Below are positions 45,041 through 56,134 of a stretch of 64,000 nucleotides of DNA, in pieces. The stretch spans positions 1,183,001-1,247,000 of the forward strand of contig JAUIMM010000688.1 of the NCBI GenBank assembly GCA_031769625.1. Reading direction: 5' to 3'. The DNA is from Taudactylus pleione. Its lineage: Eukaryota; Chordata; Amphibia; Anura; Myobatrachidae. The notes below the pieces were generated by a model. The model worked only from the letters and a program-made list of their open reading frames with translations. It ran no database searches and was not told the origin of the DNA. How positions within the stretch are numbered: the first letter of the stretch is position 1; every line of letters starts with the position of its first letter. The translations under genes were made by a program, and so were the position numbers.

Positions 45041-45299
45041 GGCCGGACTGTGCTATTTATACTGACAAAAGCGTCCTGTAGTTCTGTTCATACTTATGAT
45101 CCAGAGATTCTGGTTGTTGTAAATAAGCAGCAAAGTGCTGTATCCCACTAATTTTACTAAAGGCAGTGACAACAGCACATGCGACATCCAAGAAGCATTG
45201 CTGCAGTATAGAGTACCACTATTGATTTATCTATATTAGCAGTTTTTGATTCTAGGCTGTATTTTATACCGTGGCAATTAGTTACTTTATATAAGTTTA

Positions 45300-45400
45300 T
45301 AGGTGCAGGGCCGGCCAAAAGGTCGATCGCGATCTACCGGTACGCGGAGCTCCCGCCGGTAGATCGCGACCAACCTACTGCAGTTTCTGCGAATGCTGGT
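45300..45400. repeat. Palindrome GGTCGATCGCGATCTACCGG
   Basis: GATCGCGATCTACCGG is mirrored by CCGGTAGATCGCGACC about 20 bp later, a CpG-rich hairpin like those of some hAT repeats. A consensus splice donor GGCCAG|GTAAGT lies downstream at about 45566, but no coding sequence could be tied to it. Confidence 0.5.
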
Positions 45401-45584
45401 CTCTGAAGTGATCAAAGAAGCCTCTGACCGCTTCGGAGGCCAGCGTTCCCAGTGATGCAGTGCGTGGAAGCGTGGGTGACGTCATGACGTCTCCCGCGAT
45501 GCGAAGAGCCTGAGCGCCTGCTGGATCTATGAAGCAGCGGACGTCTACGCGGAAGCGCTGGCCAGGTAAGTAATGCACAGGGCA

Positions 45585-45795
45585 CCAGTACTGGGGGCAT
45601 TACTGGGGGAACAGCATTAGGGACATTACTGGGGGAACAGCATAAGGGGCACTACTGGGGGTACTGAATTAGGGGTACTACTGGGGCAACGGCATAAAGG
45701 GCTCTAATATAGGGGGCACTGAATAATGGGCACAACTACAGGGGGAACTGCATAATGGGCACAACTACAGGTGCACTGCATAAGAGGCTCTAATA
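45585..45795. repeat. Short tandem array, GGGGCACTACTGGGGGAACT-like units
   Basis: Eight or so units of about 24-27 bp with the words ACTGGGGGAACAGCAT and GGGCACTACTGGGG. It leads directly into the satellite at 45795. Confidence 0.75.
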
Positions 45796-48735
45796 CAGAG
45801 GGCATTGAAAAAAGTCCTAGTGGGTGGCGGCCATGAAAAAGAGCTGAAACAGGCTGCCGCCCGCCTAGTTAAGATGCCGAAGCCCTGGCGGGTTGGTGCC
45901 CGCCAGGTGAAGACGCCGAAGCCCTGGTGGGTTGGCGGCCACCATGTGAAGACGCCGAAGCCCTGGCGGGATAACGCCCGCCAGGCAAAAACGCCAGAAG
46001 TCCTAATGGGTGGCGGCCATGAAAACGAGCTGAAACAGGCTGCCGTCCGCCTAGTGAAGACGCCGAAGCCCTGGCGGGTTGGCGCCCACCACGTGAAGAG
46101 GCCGGAAGTGCTAGTGGGCAGCGGCCATGAAAAAGAGCTGACAAAGGCTGCCGCCCACTAGGTAAAGACGCCAAAGTCCTGGTGGGTTGGCGCCCACCAG
46201 GCGAAGACGCCAAAGCCCTGGCGGGAGGGCTCCTGCCAGGCGAAGACGCCGGAAGTCAAAGTGGGCGGCGGCCATGAAAAAGAGCAAACACAGGCTGTGC
46301 CCACTAGGTGAAGACAACGAAGCCCTGGCGGATTGGCGCCAGCCAGGCGAAGATGCTGAAGACCTGTCGGGTTGGCGCCCGCCAGACGAAGATGCCAGAA
46401 GTCCTAGTGGGTGGCGGCTATGAAAAAGGCAAAGACGCCGGAGCACTGGTCGGTTAGTGCCCGCCAGGCGAAGATGCTGGTAGTCCTAGTGGGTGGCGGC
46501 TATGAAAAAGCTGACATAGGCTGCCACCCACTAGGTGAAGACGCCGAAGCCTTGGTGGGTTGGCGCCCGCCAGGTGAAGACGCCAAAGCCCTGGCGGGAT
46601 AGCGCCCGCCAGGTGAAGATGCCAAAGCCCTGGTGGGTTTGCGCCCGCTACGTGAAGACACCGGAAGTCCTAGTGTGCCCTGGCAATGAAAAAGAGCTGA
46701 CACAAACTGCCGCCCACTAGGTGAAGATGCCGAAGCTCTGGAAGGTTGGCGCCTGGCAGGTTGGTGCACGCTTGGAGAAGACGCCGGAAGTCCTAGTGGG
46801 CAGCGGCCATGAAAAAGAGCTGACAGGCTTCCACCTACTAGGTGAGAACGACGAAGCCTTGGTGGGTTGGCGTGCTTCAGGCAAAGATGCTGAAGCCCTG
46901 GCGGACTGGCGCCTGCTAGGCGAACAAGCTGGAAGTCCTAGTGGGCGGCAGCCATAAAAAGAGCTGACATGCTGCCGCACACTAGGTGAAGTTGCCGAAG
47001 CCCTGACGAGTTGGCGTCCGCTAGGCGAAGACGCCGGAAGTCCTAGTGGGCGGCTGCCATGAAAAAGCTGATACAGGCTACCGACCACTAGGCGAAGACG
47101 CCGGAAGTCCTAGTTGGCGGTGACCATGAAAAAGCTGACGCCCACTAGGTGAAGACGCCGAAGCCCTGGCGGGTTGGTGCCCGCCAGGTGAAGACGCCGG
47201 AAGTCCTAGTGTGCGACGGCCATGAAAAAGAGCTGACACAGGCTGCCGCCCACTAGGTGAAGACACCGAAGCCCTGGCAGGTTGGTGCCCGCCAGGTGAA
47301 GATGCCGAAGCCCTGGTGCTTTATAGCCTGCCAGGCAAAAATGCCGGAAGTCCTAGTGGGCGGCGGCCATTAAAAAGAGCCGACATTGGCTGCTGCTCAC
47401 TAGGTGAAGTTACTAAGCCCTGGCGGGTTGGCGCCCGCCACACAAAGACGCCGGAAGTCCTAGTGGGTGGCAGCCTTGAAAATGGGCTGACACGTGAAGA
47501 TGCCGAAGCCCTGGCAGGTTGGTGGCCACCAGGCGACGACTCCGTAGCCCTGGCAGGTTGGTGCCCACCAAGTGAAAATGCCGGAAATCCTAGTGGGTGG
47601 TGGCCATTAAAAAGTGCTGATAGGCTGCCATTCACTAGGTGAAGACGCCGAAGCCCTTACGGCTTGGCGCCCACCAGGTGAAGACGCCGAAGCCCTGGTG
47701 GGTTGACGCCCGCTAAGTTAACACACCGGAAGTCCTAGTGGGTGGCAGTCATGAAAAAGAGCTGACAGGCTGCTGCCCACTAGGTGGAGATGCCGAAGCC
47801 CTGGCGGGTTGGTGCCCACCAGGCAAAGACCTGGCGCTTTGGCGCCCATCAGCCTAGGACGCCAGAAGTCCTAGTGGGCGGAGGCCATGAAACAGAGCTG
47901 ACACAGGCTGCCGCCCACTAGGTGAAGATGCCGAAGCCCTGGCGAGTTAGCGCCTGCAAGGCATAGAATCCGGAAGTCCTAGTGGGCGGCGGCCATGAAA
48001 AAGAGCTGAAAAAGAACTATGGCGAGTTAGCGCCTGCAAGGCATAGAAGCCGGAAGTCCTAGTGGGCGGCGGCCATGAAAAAGAACTATATGAAGTCGTC
48101 AAAGCCATGGCGGGTTGGCGCCCGCCAGGCGAAGATGCCGGAAGTCCTAGTGTACGGCGACCATAAAAAAGAGCTGACACAGGCTGCCGCCCACTAGGTG
48201 AAGACACCGAAGCCCTGGTAGCTTGACGCCTGCCAGGCAAAGAGACCGAAGCCCTGGCAGTTTGGCGCCAACCATGCGATAATGCCGAATGTTATAGTGG
48301 GCGGTGGCCATGAAAAAGAGCTGACACAGGCTGCCACCCACTATGTGAAGACGCCGAAGCCCTGGCAGGTTGGCGCCCACCAGGCAAAAACGCCATAAGT
48401 CCTAGAGGGCGGCAGCCATGAAAAAGAGCTGACAGACTACCGCCCACTAGGTGAACACACCAAAGCCCAGGCAGGTTGGCGCCCGCCAGGCGAAGACGCC
48501 GAAGCCCTGGCTCTTTGGCGCCCACCAGGCGAGGACGCCGGAAGTCCTAGTGGGCGGTGGCCATGAAAAATAGCTGATACAGGCTGCTACCCACTAGGTG
48601 AAGATGCCGAAGCCCTGGCTGGTTGGCGCCGGCCAGGCAAAAATTCCATAAGTCCTTGTGGGCGGTGGCCATGAAAAAGAGCTGACATAGGCTGCTGCCC
48701 ACTAGGTGAAGACACCGAAGCCCTGGCAGTTGTTT
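45795..48735. repeat. 2.9-kb satellite of hairpin-forming monomers
   Basis: Head-to-tail monomers of roughly 100-140 bp built from two modules. Module 1: GAAGACGCCGAAGCCCTGGC, then GGGTTGGCGCCCGCCAGG, a hairpin CTGGCGGG/CCCGCCAG. Module 2: GGAAGTCCTAGTGGGCGGCG, GCCATGAAAAAGAGCTGACA, CAGGCTGCCGCCCACTAGGT, a hairpin CCTAGTGGGCGGC/GCCGCCCACTAGG around the ATGAAAAAGAGCTG loop. About 20 or more module-2 copies, many with single-base changes; module 1 is sometimes doubled or missing. Confidence 0.9.
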
Positions 48736-49630
48736 ATTGCTCAAAGCCTTGAAAAAGACCTTCCCTCAAGTTGAAGGGGTACATCAGAATACAGAAATCT
48801 TATCAAACAGCAGTTCTTCTCCACAAAGGATATACAGGGTTGTACAATTTTACCAGGCATGAAGCCTTCTTTTATGCCTCTCCAATACACATTACCACAG
48901 GGGGTAAGTTCGTCCTGTGGTTTCCAATCAATCACCTTAAGTGCATGTGCTGGCCACATGCACGTTTAACATTGTCCCCTATGGACAGTGGGGAGTGATC
49001 ACTGCCCTGTGCCTAAGCCCACCTGGTGTTTTAGTAGCCACCCAGGAGTTGGCTCGTCTAGGGCCGGGGGGAGGTTTCCCTACAAAACCGTCTTCCAGAA
49101 ATCTGCTAAGGGACCAAGCCTGCCATCTCTGCCTGAATCTGAGCTCCAGAGATGGGCAAGCAGGGTCCCCAGGCAGGCTTTCCTGGCCACAGAAGGGAAG
49201 CTCTTTTGGAGCTCCCTGCCACAGTTAGCTGGCTGCATTAGCCAGCTTCCTATGCACCTCCTCATACCACTTCCAGGCATGAGGCTGCATAGGAGAACAT
49301 TTTATTTCCCTGGAATGGGCTGGGGGATCCAGCAGCCCACCCAAAGCCCTGGATCCCCTGGTACTTCCAGAGAAACAAAGGTAAGTGCATTTTTACTTTA
49401 AATTATACATTTAAAATCATACAAACACACTAGAAATACACTTACATGTTATTATACACAGCAGCACTGCAGCTCAGGACTGCTCTCCTCGCTCAGTGCT
49501 GCACACACCTTTTATACTACATTATATAAATACTCTATTTATTTTTTACACTGGCCAGCACTCAGCGCTAGGCTCTGCCAGCCCTGCAGTTCTGTACTGC
49601 TAGGGCTCCCCCTGTAGCCTGCTCACATAG
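48736..49630. other. Intergenic stretch without recognised gene
   Basis: Ordinary composition. Open frames up to 137 codons show no recognisable domain. A short tandem of GCACTGCAGCTCAGG-like words appears at about 49465. Confidence 0.4.
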
Positions 49631-50215
49631 CTGGCGGTACCGGGAGCTACTCTCCCGGACCACAGCACACACAGTGCCCAGCGCTCGGCGCCGAGCTCTC
49701 TTGGTGCAGCACCCAGTTGTTGCCCTCATCGCTGGGGTCCAGGGAGCGTGCTTTCCCTGTCACCCAGTGTGCAGACACACAGCTCATGGAGCACTCCGCT
49801 GCCTGGCCATGGTAAGCAGCCGGCACGGAGTGACGAGCGGTAACCTCCAGTGGGACGGGGCGTCGGGAGCTAAGCTCCCAGTCCCCAGCCCTTTGCTCCT
49901 CCTGCCCTGCATCGCCGCACGGGCAGCCAGCTTACCCGGACCTCCCCCAGTGTGCAGCTTCCAGCCTGGCTGCCTTTTAATGCTGGACGCCGGGAGCTAA
50001 GCTCCTGGGCCCAGCAGTCACCCCCACACAGCCCAGGCCATGCTGCACCTGACACTTCTCCCTCCTGGAGTATCGGGAGCTAGCACTCCCAACCCCCAGC
50101 GTCAAGCCACTGTGCCTTGCAGTCCGGCACACTCGTCCCAGCTGCAGTGGCTTCCTGATGCCCTGGAGGGCCGGGAGCTGTGCCCAATTTTCATTTAAAA
50201 ATGGTGTCGCAGCAC
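49630..50215. repeat. Diverged repeats carrying GGGAGCTAAGCTCCC palindromes
   Basis: CCGGGAGCTACTCTCCCGG (49640), TCGGGAGCTAAGCTCCCAG (about 49863), CCGGGAGCTAAGCTCCTGG (about 49990), TCGGGAGCTAGCACTCCCAA (about 50073) and CCGGGAGCTGTGCCC (50170). Spacing is irregular (about 85-220 bp) with CCAGC/CTGCC-rich spacers. Confidence 0.6.
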
Positions 50216-50536
50216 GGGGGTTAACTCCTTCAGTGCCACGGCAGCCATTACACACATGTGGTCAGCCTCCGGCCACACATAACGTGGGAACTCAGTGTGA
50301 CTCGATAGCACAGAGCATCTTTTCATGCGTCTTTAGTACGTCAGCGGCTGTAAAACTGTGGCGTAGTGTTTAGCATGCAGATACACCCGCAGACGCACAG
50401 AGAACATAGGCATGCTGCATATCATTTTAATCAGCAGAAGCTGATTGTGCTATCTATTCACATCGTTGTGCGAATAAGACACATTTAAAGGTAAAGACGC
50501 TCGTCGCTACTGAGTCACGCCGTTTCCATGTTCTGT

Positions 50537-51076
50537 GGGCCTAATTCAGACCCGCTCGCGAGCGTAGGACGCTCGCAAGCGGGTAGATGTGCCCTAATGT
50601 GCATGCGCACGATGGAGGGAGCTCTGTCGTGCGCATGCGCGAGACCCGGCGAGCGACAGCCAAGCTGTCGCTCCGGGTCTCGCACCAAAGGGGGCGTGCT
50701 GTCCATGGTGACAGACAGCACGCCCCCTTAGGTGGGCGGTGCCAGGGGCGTGGCTGCCAGACGGAGGCGTTCCCATGGGAACGCCTACCGTCTGGGTCCG
50801 GCCCCACTGACATCAGTAGTGATGTCAGTGGGAGTGATTTTGGCTCTGATAGAGCCAAAATCACTCCAGGGCTTGCGGCAGCGAGACCCTACCGCAGGGT
50901 CTCATCGCAAGCCCGATGGTCTTGACAGTCGCGACCATCATCATGGACGCTCGCTATAGCTGTGGGTGGTAACCCACAGCTATGCGAGCGTCCAAGAGGC
51001 CGCTCAATTTTTAGGTAGGAGGGCACTGATTCAGAGCGAGCACTCTGGTCAGAGCGTCCGGCTCTGAATCAGGCCC
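50537..51076. mobile_element. Multi-hairpin MITE family 2, copy 4
   Basis: GGGCCTAATTCAGACCCGCT at the left and GGCTCTGAATCAGGCCC at the right, with TGT target duplications (50534-50536, 51077-51079). It contains extra hairpins (CTCGCGAGCGTAGGACGCTC, GGGGGCGTGCTGTC/GACAGCACGCCCCC) as well as the shared ones, so it is the longest copy. Confidence 0.87.
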
Positions 51077-51427
51077 TGTGTGTGGGAATTCAGCTGTTGT
51101 TGTACATAAGAGAAGTGTCACAAACTTACATTGTTAAAATTGTTTTGTTATATGCAAAATTGGAAAATGGTTTATTACATAACACATTTCTCTACTGTCA
51201 TCGCAGTTTTCTTTGCAAACTCCTTTTTGATTGAAAAATCATGAGAGGAAAGGTTTGTGACAAGATTGCGGCACCTGTGGTTTATTTTGTTGACCTTTCG
51301 AAAAAATGGTCGTGAAGTTGACATGAGCATGTCGACATTGCCCATGCTGACCTTCATCAAGTTGACACTGATGAAATGTCAACATGATTAGAATCTCAAA
51401 GAAACGTCCCTGGTGGTCTAGTGGTGA

Positions 51428-51651
51428 CAAAAGCTGGGTGTACACTGTGCCGACGGCGCCGACCCAGTGGCCGATAAGGTAAGCTATACAGGCTTATCGA
51501 TCTGCCGCTTGATGTGTGTTCCCTGACATCACTACTGGGCGAGCATTTGAATTTGCCCACCCAGCTGAGCTGTCAGTCACCGGCAGTCCCTACAGTATGT
51601 GACCGGGTGGTCAGCTGACCGCCCGTACACACAGCCAGGTGCACTGATATA
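51428..51651. mobile_element. Left part of a MITE interrupted by Tc1 copy 2
   Basis: AGCTGGGTGTACACTGTGCC at the left and CCCGTACACACAGCC at 51622 are inverted matches of a common frog-type repeat end. Tc1 copy 2 is inserted just after. The right remnant beyond 53285 is short. Confidence 0.45.
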
Positions 51652-53282
51652 CAGTCAGGTGCATAAATATTGGGACATTGACAGAATTTTCATATTTTGG
51701 CCTTTATTCACCACCACAGTGGCTTTGAAATGAAACAAGATGTGCTTTAACTGCAGACTTTCAGATTTAATTTGAGGGTAATTACATCCAAATCAGGTGA
51801 ACGGTGTAAGAATTACAACGGTTTCTATATGTGCCTCCCACTTTTTAAGGGGCCAAAAGTAATGGGGCTATCAACTCAAAAGCTATTTCATGGACAGGTG
51901 TGGGCTATTCCCTCATTATTTCATTATCAATTAAGCAGGTAAAAGGTCTGGAGTTAATTCTAGGTGTGACATTTGCATTTGGAATCAGTTGCTGTCGACT
52001 CTCAATATGAGATCCAAAGAGCTGTCACTATCAGTGAAGCAAGCCATCATTAGGCTGAAAAATCAAAACAAACCCATCAGAGAGATAGCAAAAACATTAG
52101 GTGTGGCCAAATCAACTGTTTGGAACATTCTTAAAAAGAAAGAACGCACCGGAGAGCTCAGCAACACCAAAAGACCCGGAAGACCACGGAAAACAACTGT
52201 GGTGGATGACAGAAGAATTATTTCCCTGGTGAAGAAAAACCCCTTCACAACAGTTGGCCAAATCAAGAACACTCTCCAGGAGGTAGGTGTATATGTGTCA
52301 AAGTCAACAATCAAGAGAAGACTTCACAATAGTGAATATAGAGGATTCACCACAAGATGTAAACCATTGGTGAGCCACAAAAACAGGAAGACCAGATTAG
52401 AGTTTGCCAAACAACATCTAAAAAAGCCCTTACAGTTCTGGAACAACATCCTATGGGCAGATGAGACAAAGATCAACTTGTACCAGAGTGATGGGAAGAG
52501 AAGAGTATGGAGAAGGAAAGGAACTGCTCATGATCCAAAACATACCACCTCATCAGTGAAGCATGGTGGTGGTAGTGTCATGGCATGTATGGCTGCCAAT
52601 GGAACTGGTTCCCTTGTATTTATTGATGATGTGACTGCTGACAAAAGTAGCAGAATGAATTCTGAAGTGTTTCGGGCAATATTATATGCTCATATTCAGT
52701 CAAATGCTTCAGAACTCATTGGACGGCGCTTCACAGTGCAGATGGACAATGACCCGAAGCATACTGCAAAAGCAAGCAAAGAGTTTTTTAAGTGCAATGT
52801 TATGCAATGACCAAGTCAATCCCCTGACCTGAATCCGATTGAGCATGCATTTCACTTGATGAAGACAAAAGTGAAGGGAAAATGCCCCAAGAACAAGCAG
52901 GAACTGAAGACATTTGCAGTAGAGGCTTGGCAGAGCATCACCAGGGATGAAACCCAGCGTCTGGTGATGTCTATGAATTCCAGACTTCAGGCTGTAATTG
53001 CCTGCAAAGGATTTGCAACAAAGTATTAAAAAGTGAAAGTTTGATTTAGGATTGTTTAGTTTGTCCCATTACTTTTGGCCCTTTAAAAAGTGGGAGGCAC
53101 ATATAGAAACTGTTGAAATTCCTACACCGTTCACCTGATTTGGATGTAATTACCCTCAAATTAAATCTGAAAGTCTGCAGTTAAAGCACATCTTGTTTGT
53201 TTCATTTCAAAGCCATTTGGTAGTGAATAGAGGCCAAAATCTGAAAATTCTGTCAATGTCCCAATATTTATGCACCTGACTG
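51652..53282 (+). mobile_element. Tc1/mariner element copy 2
   Basis: 1631 bp between TA target sites (51650-51651, 53283-53284). Ends are CAGTCAGGTGCATAAATATT and its exact inverse. It is the least damaged of the three copies and intact outside the transposase lesions. Confidence 0.93.
52007..53029 (+). pseudogene. Tc1 transposase, copy 2, one stop codon
   Basis: From ATG 52007 (MRSKELSLSVKQAIIRLKN) to TAA 53027-53029, about 340 codons. The parts are a bipartite HTH, GRPRK motif, WADETK (first catalytic Asp), MDNDPKHTAK (second Asp), and PDLNPIEHAF (Glu). The single stop is TGA at 52808-52810, where copy 3 has tryptophan. Two small in-frame losses versus the other copies are the WA of SVMAWACMAAN and three codons near 52793. 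A fairly recent but inactive copy. Confidence 0.92.
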
Positions 53283-53289
53283 TATATCT

Positions 53290-54945
53290 GCAGATATAAC
53301 GTCCATCTGCTGTGCTGCAGAAGTATGTTTGATACGAAATTAACAAAATGTAATATTAGTTAAAAAAATAAAACAAAAAATACAGTTTAAGCATGTCAAT
53401 TGTAATACACTATTCCAGGGCATCTAAACTCCAGTCCTCTCGTAAGCCCAACAGGTCATGTTTTCTGGATTTCTTTCATCATGCACAGGTGAGCTAATCT
53501 ATGTTGCTGGGTCATTATCAGTAATTATCCCACTGGCTTCCACCGACAGAAGTCCCCAACACGCTAGGAAGTGGGCAGGATGTGAGAGGACTACCTTCTC
53601 TTTCGGGGGTTGGCAAGTATGGGTTGTCTCCCAGGCATTCTGGGAGAGTAAGCAAGTATGATGTTAATATAGTAGTAAAATGGTAGCCCAAGGCAATTTC
53701 AGCACCACACACATAAACATCAAGCTACTTAATTGATTGACCGTAAAATATATTTAATTTGTTAAAATCTCTGAACAAGAAAATTCCAATGAAAGTAAAT
53801 ATGCAATAAAGTATGTATTTAATACAAATTAAAACAAAGAAGGGGGTGGGGGGGGGTCGGGCAGATCAAAAGTTGGCAAGTATGAGCTACTTTAGAGCCT
53901 TAGAAAAAGCTTATCATTCAATCTGAGCCTAGAATTATTAATTGACAAACTGCAACATGCTATCACATGGCTGGGCCTTGGTGTTGGGCAATAAGCCCTG
54001 ACTCAAAGACAGCACTCCAATTCATCCCTAAGGCATTCCACTTGGCTAAGGTACGATCTTTGTACAGGCCAGTCAAGTTCTTCCACGCCAACCTTTACAA
54101 ACCATTTAGTAATGGCCCTTAGTTTGCGTACTAGGGCATGGACAGGCCTATCTTGTTAACGTTACCCAGACCCATTCCCCCAATATTTTCCCCAAAACTC
54201 CAGGAGACTTGGTAAGTATGCTGAGAACTTCCGCCAACCTTAATAAAGGCATCACATGTTTTATGTGTGTAACAAACCTGTATACTGATATTATGGGGTC
54301 TATTCAATTAGATGCAAGGGAGGGGGCATTTGCCATTGTAGTGGCTTGGAAACGCTGCCCAAGGCACCACAACTCGCCTCCCTTGCGTCTCGATCTCTGG
54401 CTGGGCTCGGGAATTTTCCTACTCAGCCCTATGGAGCTACAAACCAAAATCTGCAAGTCCAAATCCCCATAAAGTCAATGCATATGAAATGATAACTTAA
54501 AATTGTTTTACAGTACACATTCAATAACAGTCAGTATAAAAGTCATGTATAGGTCTCTTATATGTAGTATTACCTATATATACATAAATCTTCATAAATG
54601 ACAATTATATAAAATATTTATAAATGGCAGTGAATATCTTTCAAGATACTCAACTCAGTACAAGCAGATAACTCTTCCTAGAACTGGTTAATCAACTAGC
54701 AAGCTAATATAGCTATTTTATAGACCACAAGAAAATGGTTGCCGCTTTGGCACAAAGCTCTCTATAACAGATAGTAATCTGACTTCCACGGATGGATTTA
54801 AATAACTAGCCAGTTGGCGCTCTAGTGTTTATTGACGTCTATGTTTGTTTAATCCTATCGAGGGCCAAAGGAAGCTACGACGACCAATCAGAGGAGCGGG
54901 AGATGCCGTGTGACGCGTGATTGGTCAATTGTAATAATCCCATCT
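53290..54945. other. Intergenic stretch with one degenerate hAT-like piece
   Basis: 53415-53650 has CAGGGCATCTAAACTCCAGT, TCATGTTTTCTGGATTTCTT and CTCCCAGGCATTCTGGG, related to the hAT MITE at 55613-55798. The remainder is AT-rich and shows no gene. Confidence 0.45.
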
Positions 54946-55032
54946 ATTCCCTGCAGACAGAACTGTTTTAAAGGGGCCGGTGTCCGTTGTTCCTCTACCA
55001 GCGCAGCAGCTCCAGAGAGACCCCCGAGGGCG
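54945..55032 (+). promoter_or_regulatory. Probable exon 1 (non-coding) of zinc-finger gene C
   Basis: A GC-rich segment containing CCAGCGCAGCAGCTCCAGAG ends at donor GGGCG|GTAAG (55032/55033). AGCTCATTAATAT follows 53 bases into the intron (55086), as in gene A (14966). A CCAAT box (54886) and GC-rich surroundings lie upstream. The transcription start is not determined. Confidence 0.5.
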
Positions 55033-55612
55033 GTAAGAAGCCGCCAGTGACTCCCTGTGTAGGGTGTATGCGGGCGGCAGCGCAGAGCTCATTAATATGT
55101 ATGGCTGCTTGTGATGGTACATAGTGGTGTCCCTGCACCCCCATCTGTGCCCTCTGTCTCCATCACCCACATTATGTGTGGCTGTAATGGGAGGGTGAGG
55201 GAAGACTTCTGGATGGTTATCCCTCTACCTTTCCGACCGCTCCTTGGGCGCCATTCCAACCTACGTGATGTTGGCACATTGCCCGTGATGTGCTTTCGGA
55301 ACCGCGCGCTACGCTTCTCTCCGCCCCTAGTGCCAGCCTGCACTGCACTGCCATGCCCCTTCCCACCCACTGAGCGTTTACCCAATATTGCCAGTGGGAG
55401 GCGGGCAATGGCGAGTTCAGGCAGGGCTGTACCCTTTAGGCTATGACGCTTCGAGAGATGGCCCTGCTAACCCGTGCCTTGCACCGCCACTGGGTGGCAC
55501 GACATTGCTTTGTCTGACAACCCTAGTATTTATTTTATTTCTGCGGCGCCACAAAGTTTACGGGTAAACATATAAAACGGTAATATAGTATCAGAGCGTA
55601 AATGCCATAGAC

Positions 55613-55798
55613 CAGGGGTTCTCATTCTCCAGACTTCAAGTACCCCCAACAAGTCATGTTTTCTGGATTTCTTTAATGATGTTCAGGAGAGTTAATCATT
55701 TTGCTGGATCAGTAATTATAACACTTGTCTCCACAGACCGAAATCCTGAAAACCTGGACCTGTTGGATGTACCTGGGGGCTGGAGTGGAGAACCACTG
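55613..55798. mobile_element. hAT-type MITE with perfect 8-bp target duplication
   Basis: CAGGGGTTCTCATTCTCCAG at the left and CTGGAGTGGAGAACCACTG at the right, flanked by CCATAGAC on both sides (55605-55612, 55799-55806). It lies in gene C intron 1. Confidence 0.92.
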
Positions 55799-56134
55799 CC
55801 ATAGACACTGGAAAACCAAAGCATGTACTAAACATTAGTTTCACACCACAGACCGTATAGGGCAAATAACGGGGGGATGGGTAACTCGCTGACGCTAGAA
55901 GGAGCATGTAGTGGTGAGTCGCGGCTGGGAATTTATTCAGTACTCTGTGATCCTGTACTCAATGTATAGGGGAGCAAAAAGTGCCACTGAAGGGGAGAAG
56001 GACACAAGGGAGTGGAGCACTGGTAACATGGATAGTGCAGGGGAGGAACAAGAGAGCGGAGGGCACTGCCCTTAAGAGTTTGCATTCTAAGGGGAAGGGG
56101 TGTGCAGGGAAATCATTGGTGTTGAGCTAATATA

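Noticed and set aside
45375..45600. CpG-rich segment with a CAG|GTAAGT donor as a further gene's exon 1
   Set aside because: A donor alone is weak. No matching acceptor or coding exon follows, and the segment resembles a hAT-type repeat end.
45805..48525. Many 60-120 codon frames in the hairpin satellite
   Set aside because: Repeat artefacts in all six frames with no domain.
48988..49401. 137-codon plus-strand frame as a possible small gene
   Set aside because: No recognisable domain or splice context, and overlapping frames of similar length exist on both strands.
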